Under the pieces are notes generated by a model. The model did not search any database. It was not told where the DNA came from and saw only the letters and a program-made list of their open reading frames with translations. Both the position numbers and the translations under genes were made by a program. DNA of 64,000 nucleotides from Patescibacteria group bacterium (lineage in GTDB: Bacteria; Patescibacteriota; Patescibacteriia; 2-12-FULL-60-25), in contig JAGOUY010000006.1 in the NCBI GenBank assembly GCA_018061025.1, positions 1 through 64,000 of the forward strand, given 5' to 3'. Positions within the stretch are counted from its first letter, which is position 1; each line of letters opens with the position of its first letter. This document shows positions 1-7,072 of the stretch, piece by piece.

Positions 1-14
1 TGGTATACTCTCTC

Positions 15-43
15 TTGCACCACAACATATAGTAATATAGTAT
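15..43 (+). promoter_or_regulatory. Candidate promoter of the ribonucleotide reductase operon with an NrdR-like box
   Basis: TTGCAC at 15-20 and TAGTAT at 38-43 are 17 bases apart (TATAGT at 36-41 is an alternative -10). Between them, CAACATATAG at 23-32 matches 9 of 10 bases of the NrdR-box core CWATATATWG. A perfect 8-bp inverted repeat follows at 72-79/85-92. NrdR boxes normally occur in phased pairs, and I see no second box about 31 bases away, so NrdR control is an inference. Confidence 0.35.
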
Positions 44-165
44 TTCGCCTCTTACGAGATTCCACGCCAATATTCATACCTTGCGTATGAATGGATCTCC
101 TCGGAACAAAATACACGTGGCCGCTCCGCTCATTCATCTCTTTTGCAATCGCTCATCCTCATGAA

Positions 166-195
166 CGTCGTGTACGCATACGACGAACGTTTTTG
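166..195 (+). terminator. Hairpin with short T-run upstream of the RNR operon
   Basis: CGTCGT at 166-171 pairs with ACGACG at 180-185 across an 8-base loop and is followed by AACGTTTTT. It could be a weak terminator or attenuator in the leader of the ribonucleotide reductase operon. The stem is short and the T-run is displaced, so this is uncertain. Confidence 0.25.
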
Positions 196-209
196 ACGCC
201 TCCTCATCT

Positions 210-1124
210 ATGGACATGCTTCTAGAACTTCTCACCAATCCTAAACCCATCACCAAACGCGACGGAAAAACCCAGACGTTTCAATTTGAAAAACTCGAAC
301 GCTCCATCGCCTCTGCCTTTCGTGCCCACGGAAAAAACGAAGAGGCCTTGATCCGCCCGATTGTAGAAGAAGCGTTGCAAGAATTTGGGAAGGCCTATGC
401 CGCCTCCAACAATCCTAGTACGGAACAATTACGCGAGGCTGTCATCCTCATTTTCGATAAACACAACCATCCAGCCGTAAAGGATGCCTACCAAACCAAC
501 CAAAAAACTCCTCGTACCACTTCCGCTCCAGCCTCCAATGCTCCTATGCCTTCTTCGGAAAAACCTTTGGCCTCCGATCTTAGACCTTTGCCATCGTCCG
601 CCCCTATGCCTTCAAATCCTCTTCCTACCCCCTCCCTCCCTGTCGCAGGCGAAAACTACGTCGCACGGCGCCGTCGCTTAAATGAAGAGCGCAAGGCTGT
701 CACCCACAAGTTCCAAGTCGGCGCGTATGAGGGCTACCTGATCGTAGGCTTATACGATGATGGACAGCCAGGCGAAATCTTTTTACGCATGAATAAAGAG
801 GGGAGCATGTTGAGCGGTCTCATGGATTCCTTTGCCACGGCCGTATCGATTGGGTTGCAGTACGGAGTACCCTTAAAAGTCCTCGTGAAGAAATTTGCGG
901 GCGTCCACTTCGAGCCAAACGGCCCTACACAGAATCCCAACATCCCACATGCCCGTTCTATCATGGATTACATTTTTCGTTGGCTAGCGGTCAAATTCTT
1001 GACCCCAGAGGAACGTCAGACCGTCCTTGGACTCCACATCGATGACCAAGGCATGGAAATCTTCGAAGTCTCCAACGTCGATGGCGCCCGTCAATCACGC
1101 TTATTGGATGGTTCCAGCGTCTAA
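210..1124 (+). CDS. ATP-cone / TSCPD fusion protein, accessory subunit of ribonucleotide reductase
   Basis: A 304-residue protein in three parts. Residues about 10-100 form an ATP-cone (ITKRDGKTQTFQFEKLERSI), the nucleotide-sensing domain normally at the N-terminus of NrdA. Residues about 100-150 are a Pro/Ser/Ala-rich linker. Residues about 165-275 are a TSCPD domain (VGLYDDGQPGEIFLRMNKEG and SGLMDSFATAVSIGLQYGVP), normally the C-terminal part of class II, B12-dependent NrdJ. No catalytic barrel is present, so it cannot be a reductase alone. It lies 14 bases upstream of nrdB, and the NrdA encoded here has no ATP-cone of its own. I infer that it provides allosteric control in trans. The domain calls are firm and the role is inferred. 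No Shine-Dalgarno sequence precedes the start. Confidence 0.8.
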   Translation: MDMLLELLTNPKPITKRDGKTQTFQFEKLERSIASAFRAHGKNEEALIRPIVEEALQEFGKAYAASNNPSTEQLREAVILIFDKHNHPAVKDAYQTNQKTPRTTSAPASNAPMPSSEKPLASDLRPLPSSAPMPSNPLPTPSLPVAGENYVARRRRLNEERKAVTHKFQVGAYEGYLIVGLYDDGQPGEIFLRMNKEGSMLSGLMDSFATAVSIGLQYGVPLKVLVKKFAGVHFEPNGPTQNPNIPHARSIMDYIFRWLAVKFLTPEERQTVLGLHIDDQGMEIFEVSNVDGARQSRLLDGSSV

Positions 1125-1138
1125 CCAAATTCTTGGTT

Positions 1139-2110
1139 ATGTCGTCCGCCTTATTTGGTTCGTGTCCCATCCTGACACATCGCAAGTTCTACCGGCCCTT
1201 CGAGTATCCGCATTATTTTGAATTTTTCCGCAAACAAAACCAAGCGCACTGGTTACCTACCGAGGTTCCGATGGAAAGCGATATCAATGACTATCGCTTT
1301 CGCCTCAATCCACAAGAGGCCAATCTGATGATACAGATTTTGCGCTTCTTCACCCAAGGCGACATCGAAGTCAACAACAACTACAACACACGGCTCATCC
1401 CCATGTTTCCTAAACCGGAAATCAAGATGATGCTCTCGGCCTTCGCCGCCATGGAAAGTGTCCATGTTTGGGCCTATTCCTACCTTAATGACTCGTTAGG
1501 TCTACCAGAAAAAGAGTACTCCGCCTTCTTAGAGTACGAGGCCATGCGCAACAAGTACGACTTCTTGCAAAACTTTGAGATCAAGACCGTCGAAGACCTG
1601 GCTATAAACCTCGCTGTCTTTGGAGGTTTCATGGAAGGGGTGAGTCTCTTCTCCTCCTTTGCGATCCTTATGAATTTTCCTCGCCTGGGAAAGATGAAGG
1701 GGGTTGGTCAAATCGTGACCTGGAGCATCCGTGATGAAACGCTTCACAGCCAAGGTGTGTGCCAACTCTTCCGCGATCTCATCAACGAGAACAAACACAT
1801 TTGGACCCAAAGCCTACGCAGCACCCTCTATCAAGCCTGTGATGACATGGTCAAGCTCGAAGACGCCTTCATCGACACCTGTTTTGGCATGGGAGCCGTC
1901 CAAGGCCTGACCCCAGAAGAAGTGAAGCTGTATATCCGGTACATCGCCGATCGCAAGTTGAATGACCTAGGCCTCGATCGTCTCTACATGGTCAGCAAGA
2001 ATCCTCTGCAATGGCTGGACATCATGATCAACGCCAAAGAACACACCAACTTCTTCGAAAACCGCGCTACCGAATACGCCAAAGGAGCCGTGGTCGAAGA
2101 CTGGACGTAA
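1139..2110 (+). CDS. nrdB: Ribonucleoside-diphosphate reductase class I, beta subunit
   Basis: The small subunit carries the metal centre and radical for reducing ribonucleotides to deoxyribonucleotides. All six metal ligands can be placed: D75 (FFTQGD), E106 and H109 (MESVH), E167 (FMEGV), E200 and H203 (RDETLH). Y113, seven residues after E106, is where the radical tyrosine of E. coli NrdB lies, so this is a tyrosyl-radical type rather than the chlamydial Phe type. HWLPTEV near residue 38 is the usual N-terminal motif. The ATG at 1139 was chosen; a TTG at 1133 in the same frame is possible. It lies between the ATP-cone/TSCPD gene and nrdA and is probably cotranscribed with both. Confidence 0.95.
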   Translation: MSSALFGSCPILTHRKFYRPFEYPHYFEFFRKQNQAHWLPTEVPMESDINDYRFRLNPQEANLMIQILRFFTQGDIEVNNNYNTRLIPMFPKPEIKMMLSAFAAMESVHVWAYSYLNDSLGLPEKEYSAFLEYEAMRNKYDFLQNFEIKTVEDLAINLAVFGGFMEGVSLFSSFAILMNFPRLGKMKGVGQIVTWSIRDETLHSQGVCQLFRDLINENKHIWTQSLRSTLYQACDDMVKLEDAFIDTCFGMGAVQGLTPEEVKLYIRYIADRKLNDLGLDRLYMVSKNPLQWLDIMINAKEHTNFFENRATEYAKGAVVEDWT

Positions 2111-2128
2111 TTCGTTCTTTATTCGCCT

Positions 2129-2163
2129 TTATACTCGATACTGGATACCCGATACTCGATACT
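2129..2163 (+). repeat. Five tandem heptamers (consensus CGATACT) directly before nrdA
   Basis: The spacer between nrdB and nrdA holds five in-phase 7-base units: TTATACT, CGATACT, GGATACC, CGATACT, CGATACT. Each resembles a -10 element (TATACT/GATACT). The last ends exactly seven bases before the nrdA ATG, the spacing seen at several other starts in this window. The array may act as several overlapping promoters or as a slippage-prone expression tuner; this is inference. Confidence 0.7.
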
Positions 2164-2170
2164 TCCCACT

Positions 2171-4081
2171 ATGTCCAAATCCTACGCCAGCGTCGTTGAC
2201 GCCTTGTCTGACAACAATCTCTTGGTTGCTCGTGATCTTTTGTTAGGGGAGATCATGGAAAAAACCAAGACCCGTGAAAGCTGGTCCTGCTCTCACTACA
2301 CGACCGATCGCGCCATTCAAGAAAGCATCCCGCTCAAGCACGAACGCAGTAAAGAGATTACCTATTTTGGATTAGAGAACATGCGCGACCGCTACTTTCT
2401 CCATGATGAGAACGGGGAAATTTGCGAAAATCCACAAACCTTTTTTGCACGCGTAGCGACGGGGATGGCAAGAGGAGATAAAGAATTAGCCCATCGTTTA
2501 TACGAATACATGAGCAATGGCTGGTTTATTGCGGCGACCCCCGTCCTCATGAATATTGGAACAAGCAAAGGATTGCCTATTTCCTGCTTTCTAAACACCG
2601 TACCGGATACATTGGAGGGAATCTTCGATATTTACCGCGAGAACGCCTTCCTAGCCAAATATGGGGGCGGCATCGGTACAGACTGGTCACGCTTACGCGG
2701 ACAAAACGCCCCTCTCAAATCCAGCGGCCTCAAATCTTCGGGCGTCATCCCATTTTTGAAGGTGATGGATTCAGAAACGCTTGCTATCTCTCGTAACAGC
2801 CACCGTCGTGGAGCGGCCGCCGCCTATTTACGCGTCGACCATCCAGACATCGAGGATTTTCTCGAAATCCGCCGTCCAACCGGAGGAGACATGGACCGTA
2901 AATGCTTGAACATCAACAACGGGGTCGTCATCACCGACGAATTCATGCGCGCCGTCGAAGAAAATCGCCCATACAATCTGGTCGATCCGCACTACGGCAC
3001 TGTCACCAAAGAATTAAGTGCCGTCGAAATCTGGCGCAAAATCTTGACCATCCGTGCCGAGACAGGGGAGCCATATCTACTCTTCATCGATACCGTTAAC
3101 AAAGCCATCCCTCCCCATCACAAGGAGAAGGGGCTCGTGGTACGCCAAAGCAATCTCTGTACCGAAATCGTGCTCCCAACCACCGATGAACGTACGGCCG
3201 TCTGTTGTTTAGGTAACCTTAACATGGAGACCTTCGATGAGTGGAAAGATAAGGTCGAGCAAATGACCTACGATTGCGTCAAAGCCCTCGACAACAATCT
3301 CGATAGTTTTTGCGAAATGGCCGATCCAGTCGAATACAAAAAAGCCATCAATTCCGTTAAACATGAGCGCTCTATCGGCTTAGGCGTCATGGGCTACCAT
3401 GGCTACCTCATGTCCAAGATGATCCCATTTGAAAGTTTGCAAACACGCTTGATCAACAAGCAAGTCTTCAGCCTCATCAACAAACACGCCAAAGCAGCTT
3501 CCGTAAAACTCGGCCAAGAACGTGGCCTTCCACTCGATGGCGGCACCCAGCGCAACAGCTACATCATGTCCGTGCAACCCACCGCCAGCACGGCCTTCCT
3601 GTGCCGCCAGGCAACACCCTGCGTCGAGCCCATCTCCGGCAACGCCTACTTGCAAAAAACCTTGTCTGGCAGTTTTCTCGTCAAAAACAAATACTTAGAG
3701 CAAGTCTTAGAAAAGAAGGGACAAAACACCCTTGAAGTCTGGCAGGATATCATTAGTGCCAAAGGCAGTGTCCAGCATCTCGACATATTAACTCCAGAGG
3801 AAAAAAAGGTCTTCCGTACGGCCTACGAGATGAACATGCGCGAAATCGTACAACAAGCCGCCGATCGCCAACCCTTCATCTGCCAAGCGCAATCCATCAA
3901 CGTCTTCTTTCCAACCCCCATCAGCGGCAAATACTTACATGACGTCCACTTCCTCGCCTGGAAAGCCGGCATGAAATCCCTCTACTACCTCCGCTCCGCC
4001 GCTCCGATCGAAGCCGAAAAGATCAATACCAAAGTAGAAAAGAGAGATCTTGCCAATGAGGAATGTGCGGTTTGCCAATAA
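2171..4081 (+). CDS. nrdA: Ribonucleoside-diphosphate reductase class I, alpha subunit lacking the ATP-cone
   Basis: A 636-residue catalytic subunit. Expected landmarks are present: redox cysteine C139 (ISCFLNT), active-site C330 and E332 in SNLCTEI, the second redox cysteine in AVCCLGN (about 345), the radical-transfer tyrosine pair Y605-Y606 (SLYYLRS), and a C-terminal thioredoxin-accessible pair C632/C635 (ECAVCQ). Class I alpha subunits usually start with an ATP-cone of about 90 residues. Here the N-terminus goes straight into the R1 fold, and the ATP-cone is on the separate protein at 210-1124. The start ATG lies seven bases after a GATACT heptamer. A long palindrome follows the stop codon. 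Confidence 0.96.
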   Translation: MSKSYASVVDALSDNNLLVARDLLLGEIMEKTKTRESWSCSHYTTDRAIQESIPLKHERSKEITYFGLENMRDRYFLHDENGEICENPQTFFARVATGMARGDKELAHRLYEYMSNGWFIAATPVLMNIGTSKGLPISCFLNTVPDTLEGIFDIYRENAFLAKYGGGIGTDWSRLRGQNAPLKSSGLKSSGVIPFLKVMDSETLAISRNSHRRGAAAAYLRVDHPDIEDFLEIRRPTGGDMDRKCLNINNGVVITDEFMRAVEENRPYNLVDPHYGTVTKELSAVEIWRKILTIRAETGEPYLLFIDTVNKAIPPHHKEKGLVVRQSNLCTEIVLPTTDERTAVCCLGNLNMETFDEWKDKVEQMTYDCVKALDNNLDSFCEMADPVEYKKAINSVKHERSIGLGVMGYHGYLMSKMIPFESLQTRLINKQVFSLINKHAKAASVKLGQERGLPLDGGTQRNSYIMSVQPTASTAFLCRQATPCVEPISGNAYLQKTLSGSFLVKNKYLEQVLEKKGQNTLEVWQDIISAKGSVQHLDILTPEEKKVFRTAYEMNMREIVQQAADRQPFICQAQSINVFFPTPISGKYLHDVHFLAWKAGMKSLYYLRSAAPIEAEKINTKVEKRDLANEECAVCQ

Positions 4082-4092
4082 GAAAAACAAGA

Positions 4093-4136
4093 AGAACATA
4101 CTAAAACCCGGGATATCCCGGGTTTTAGTATGTTCT
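4093..4136. terminator. 44-bp perfect palindrome, probable bidirectional terminator
   Basis: Both strands read the same from 4093 to 4136, with 22-base arms centred between 4114 and 4115 on CCCGGGATATCCCGGG. It lies between the converging nrdA (ends 4081) and the acidic-protein gene (ends 4143). The arms carry A4 and T4 tracts on either side of the GC core, so it can serve as a terminator in both directions. Confidence 0.7.
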
Positions 4137-4142
4137 GTCGTT

Positions 4143-4484
4143 TTAAATCGTTTCTTCTTCCTCATCCAATCCAGACATGCTGGTCATCTCTTCTTCCTTC
4201 AATTCTTTTTCTTGACGAGCCAAAACCTTCAACTCATCATCCACCTCCTCATCTTCCTCCTCCTTTTTCTCTTCATCCTCAACTTTGGCATCGTCTAACA
4301 CGATCCCTTCTTCATCCGGAACCACGGCTTTTGCCGCCTTAACCTCCTCATCCTCCTCATCCTCCTCCTTATCATCATCACCGGCTGCGGATTGTAACGC
4401 CAGAGCAGCCATATTCTCGTTCTCTTCTTCAAAGGTGTCGCCATCCCAATTAGCGGCAGGGCGGGAAAAATCAAGGTATGTCAT
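4143..4484 (-). CDS. Very acidic low-complexity protein, unknown function
   Basis: A 113-residue protein dominated by Glu and Asp (runs such as DDDKEEDEEDEEVKAAKAV) with a short ordered-looking N-terminus (MTYLDFSRPAANWDGDTF). No domain is recognisable and no membrane segment is present. It is divergent from rmuC with about 70 bases between the starts, and converges on nrdA. The acidic tail suggests a disordered protein binding a basic partner, but that is a guess. The opposite strand gives Ser-rich frames that are shadows. Confidence 0.6.
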   Translation of the reverse strand: MTYLDFSRPAANWDGDTFEEENENMAALALQSAAGDDDKEEDEEDEEVKAAKAVVPDEEGIVLDDAKVEDEEKKEEEDEEVDDELKVLARQEKELKEEEMTSMSGLDEEEETI

Positions 4485-4552
4485 AAAAGAAACATGTGCG
4501 AATATTCTTGTGCGTGATAAGCTACGACATACGCAAAACTAATGCAAGACCT

Positions 4553-5620
4553 ATGGACACCAGCCTCCTCCTTATCATCATTATCCTGGGCTTTTTCGCC
4601 CTCGGCGTCTTCATGTATTGGCTAAGAAGGTCGACCCCGGCTCCAGAACCCTCGATCGACCCTCAATCCCTCCTCCTCTTACAGCAGGGGATGGGAGAGT
4701 TACGTAAAGAACTGCGCGAAACCCTCCAAGAAAGCGGTAAACAGGCGATTGATACGAGTCGCCATATTTCAAATACCGTCACGACAACCGTTCGCGACGT
4801 CACGGAACGTCTCGTTCGCTTAGAAGAGACGAACAAACAAATCCTCTCCTTTTCCGGCCAACTCGAAAACCTTCAACGCATCCTTACTAATCCAAAACAA
4901 CGTGGCATCTTAGGCGAATATTACCTTGAGACCCTCCTCAAAAACTGCCTCTCACCAGATGGATTTCAGATGCAATACAAGTTCAAAGATGGCGAAATTG
5001 TTGATGCAGCTGTCTTCATCAAAGACAAAATCATTCCGATTGATTCAAAGTTTTCCTTAGAGAACTACAATCGCATCATCAGCGAGCAAAATGAGGCGGA
5101 ACGCGAAAAACTCGAACGCGCCCTCGTCAACGACTTAAAGATGCGCGTGCAAGAAACCGCTAAGTACGTCCGACCAGAAGAGGGGACGATGGACTTTGCC
5201 TTCATGTTTATTCCGCATGAAGCCATCTATTACGATCTTTTAACAAATAAGATCGGGGCAGCCGGGGACGATCCAGAAAGTATCATCCAACGTGCGGCCG
5301 GGAAGTACCACGTTATTATCGTTTCACCTACGTCCTTCCTTGCCTACTTACAAACGGTCTTACAAGGCTTACGCGCCCTCAAGATCGAAGAACAGGCCAA
5401 AGAAATTCGCACCCGTGTCGGAGATCTCGGCCGACACTTAGCTGCCTACGAACAGCACTTCGGCAATGTAGGCAAGCATTTAACGACCACCGTCAATCAA
5501 TACAATCTCGCCTCCAAAGAATTAGGCAAGATTGATAAAGATGTGATCAAAATTTCTGGACAAAGCACGGGCTATCAAGTAAACCTGATTGATAAACCAC
5601 AAGAAGGGGAGGGAGGATAA
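4553..5620 (+). CDS. rmuC: RmuC family DNA recombination protein
   Basis: A 355-residue protein. A single N-terminal membrane helix (SLLLIIIILGFFALGVFMYWL) is followed by a coiled coil (about 35-110) and the RmuC nuclease-like core (RGILGEYYLETLLKNCL, VDAAVFIKDKIIPIDSKFSLENY, FMFIPHEAIYYDLL). The IPIDSKF motif is typical of the family's PD-(D/E)XK-like fold. E. coli RmuC limits rearrangement between inverted repeats. The ATG at 4553 begins directly before the membrane helix; an upstream ATG at 4496 would add 19 unlikely residues. The next gene follows after three bases. Confidence 0.9.
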   Translation: MDTSLLLIIIILGFFALGVFMYWLRRSTPAPEPSIDPQSLLLLQQGMGELRKELRETLQESGKQAIDTSRHISNTVTTTVRDVTERLVRLEETNKQILSFSGQLENLQRILTNPKQRGILGEYYLETLLKNCLSPDGFQMQYKFKDGEIVDAAVFIKDKIIPIDSKFSLENYNRIISEQNEAEREKLERALVNDLKMRVQETAKYVRPEEGTMDFAFMFIPHEAIYYDLLTNKIGAAGDDPESIIQRAAGKYHVIIVSPTSFLAYLQTVLQGLRALKIEEQAKEIRTRVGDLGRHLAAYEQHFGNVGKHLTTTVNQYNLASKELGKIDKDVIKISGQSTGYQVNLIDKPQEGEGG

Positions 5621-5623
5621 CCT

Positions 5624-6244
5624 ATGCTGCGCCTAAAACGTTTTCTACCAGTATTCATCACGGGAGTCATCTCCCTTGGGTTAACGAGTGTTTCAATCAT
5701 CCAACAAATTCAACGACATTACCAACCCGCCATCCGTTCGGTGAGCGAGGTTACCCCTGCCCCAACAGCTATGGTCTTGGGAGCGAGTGTTAAGCTAGAT
5801 GGCACCCCTTCAGACGCGTTACGGGATCGCGTTATGGTAGGGATTCAACTCTATAAAGAAGGGAAAGTCTCAAATCTTCTCATGACGGGGGATGATGGGG
5901 GTTTCCACGCCAACGAGGTCGCAACCATGAAACGCTTGGCCATCGAAGCGGGCGTCCCAGAAAAAGATATCTTGGTAGATGGACACGGCTATCGAACCTA
6001 CGAAAGTTGTAAACGCGCCGTGCAAACATTTAACATCCGCCAAGCCATCGTAGTCACTCAACGGTTTCACTTAGCCCGCGCCCTCTATCTTTGTTCGCAT
6101 TTAGGCATGGACGCCCAAGGGGTAGCGGCTGACCTACAACCCTACGAACGCATCGTTTTTTTCACCCTGCGCGATTTTGCTGCTAGCTTAAAAGCCTGGT
6201 GGGATATCAATATTGACCCACCCCCTTCTCCTGTCGCCTATTAA
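5624..6244 (+). CDS. DUF218 / SanA-YdcF family membrane-anchored protein
   Basis: A 206-residue protein with an N-terminal signal anchor (RFLPVFITGVISLGLTSVSII) and the DUF218 fold: AMVLGASVKLDGTPSDALRDRV, LLMTGDDGGFHANEVATM, YRTYESCKRA and VVTQRFHLARALYLC. SanA and ElyC relatives act in envelope integrity in other bacteria, but the biochemical role is unsettled. It starts three bases after rmuC and is likely in the same transcript. Confidence 0.85.
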   Translation: MLRLKRFLPVFITGVISLGLTSVSIIQQIQRHYQPAIRSVSEVTPAPTAMVLGASVKLDGTPSDALRDRVMVGIQLYKEGKVSNLLMTGDDGGFHANEVATMKRLAIEAGVPEKDILVDGHGYRTYESCKRAVQTFNIRQAIVVTQRFHLARALYLCSHLGMDAQGVAADLQPYERIVFFTLRDFAASLKAWWDINIDPPPSPVAY

Positions 6245-6262
6245 GGCATACCCTCTAACCAT

Positions 6263-6340
6263 ATGGGAACTATTCTTACCATCTCCTTCATCATCATCAC
6301 GATTGCCATCCTAGTCTTCACCTACCGTGTGACAGAGTAA
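6263..6340 (+). CDS. Possible 25-residue single-pass membrane peptide
   Basis: An ATG-TAA frame of 25 codons encodes MGTILTISFIIITIAILVFT followed by YRVTE: one hydrophobic helix with a short polar tail. It fits between the DUF218 gene and the next membrane-protein gene, whose start is only three bases after this stop, as if all three were cotranscribed. The composition could arise by chance, so confidence is moderate. Confidence 0.45.
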   Translation: MGTILTISFIIITIAILVFTYRVTE

Positions 6341-6343
6341 GAC

Positions 6344-6709
6344 ATGAAAATCACCCCAACACCTGCCGCCTCCACCCAAGAGGACGTGCTGTGGTATTTT
6401 TTGAGCTTGCTCGTCATTCCATTCGGAAATGTCGCCTTTGGGATCGTCTTTTCTTTCATTTTCTACCTCGTAAAATTCCTCATCTCAAGAATCCCAACGC
6501 AGCGCTATGATAAACGACCTATTATATTCGTTGCATTTTTTATCCATGTCTTTTTTTCTATAAGCAGCATTGCTCTCTTTGCCACAATATTTTTTACCGG
6601 ACCTCTCGATACACAACAAAAACTACGAACCGCCTTCACTATTCTGACGATTGTCCTCACCCTTATCCAATCCATACGCATCCTAAGACAAACATCCCGT
6701 AAATCTTAG
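6344..6709 (+). CDS. Small integral membrane protein, unknown function
   Basis: A 121-residue protein with about three hydrophobic segments (YFLSLLVIPFGNVAFGIVFSFIFYLVKFLI, IIFVAFFIHVFFSISSIALFATIFF and FTILTIVLTLIQSIRIL), separated by a basic loop (SRIPTQRYDKRP) and ending in RQTSRKS. No family is recognised. It follows the 25-residue membrane peptide by three bases. Confidence 0.65.
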   Translation: MKITPTPAASTQEDVLWYFLSLLVIPFGNVAFGIVFSFIFYLVKFLISRIPTQRYDKRPIIFVAFFIHVFFSISSIALFATIFFTGPLDTQQKLRTAFTILTIVLTLIQSIRILRQTSRKS

Positions 6710-6725
6710 GTATCCACAAGCCTGC

Positions 6726-6762
6726 TTGCCAGGTGTTCTATTTCTGTTCTATATTGAAATAG
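6726..6762 (+). promoter_or_regulatory. Promoter of the dinB operon overlapped by a dyad operator
   Basis: TTGCCA (6726-6731) and TATATT (6750-6755) are spaced 18 bases. A perfect 7-bp dyad, CTATTTC (6738-6744) and GAAATAG (6756-6762), brackets the -10. A repressor bound there would block transcription of 6822-8347. The dyad does not match the classic E. coli or Bacillus LexA boxes, so the regulator is unknown. Confidence 0.45.
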
Positions 6763-6821
6763 GTAGGAATTGTCCTTGCTTAGCTTAAATTTTAACCCCT
6801 ATCCCAGGGTAGTTCGTCTCT

Positions 6822-7067
6822 ATGCCTTCTCCCGAGCGAGAACAGATTTCTGTCCTGGCCATGTTTAGAAATGGTCTCATTGAACCGTTACGGTTTAAGA
6901 AAAAAGGCCGGGTCTATGACGTAACATCCGTGAACTTGCGCTACGAGGCCAAAGAGGGGAGAGAAGAGATCCTCTACTTCTCCATCTCCGATGGAAGCCA
7001 AACCCATAAACTCGTCTACGCGTCCGCCCATCATCGCTGGTATACAGAAGAAGAGGCGTGGCTATAA
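6822..7067 (+). CDS. Conserved small protein encoded upstream of dinB
   Basis: An 81-residue soluble protein (QISVLAMFRNGLIEPLRFKK, GRVYDVTSVNLRYEAKEGRE, EEILYFSISDGSQTHKLVYA). The predicted beta-rich pattern resembles small DUF6504-type proteins encoded beside Y-family polymerases, but I do not recognise it with certainty. Its stop lies five bases before the dinB ATG, so the two are translationally close and share the promoter at about 6726-6755. Confidence 0.7.
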   Translation: MPSPEREQISVLAMFRNGLIEPLRFKKKGRVYDVTSVNLRYEAKEGREEILYFSISDGSQTHKLVYASAHHRWYTEEEAWL

Positions 7068-7072
7068 AACAT

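Noticed and set aside
1133..1138. TTG start of nrdB two codons upstream
   Set aside because: An ATG is available at 1139 and the family N-terminus does not require the extra residues.
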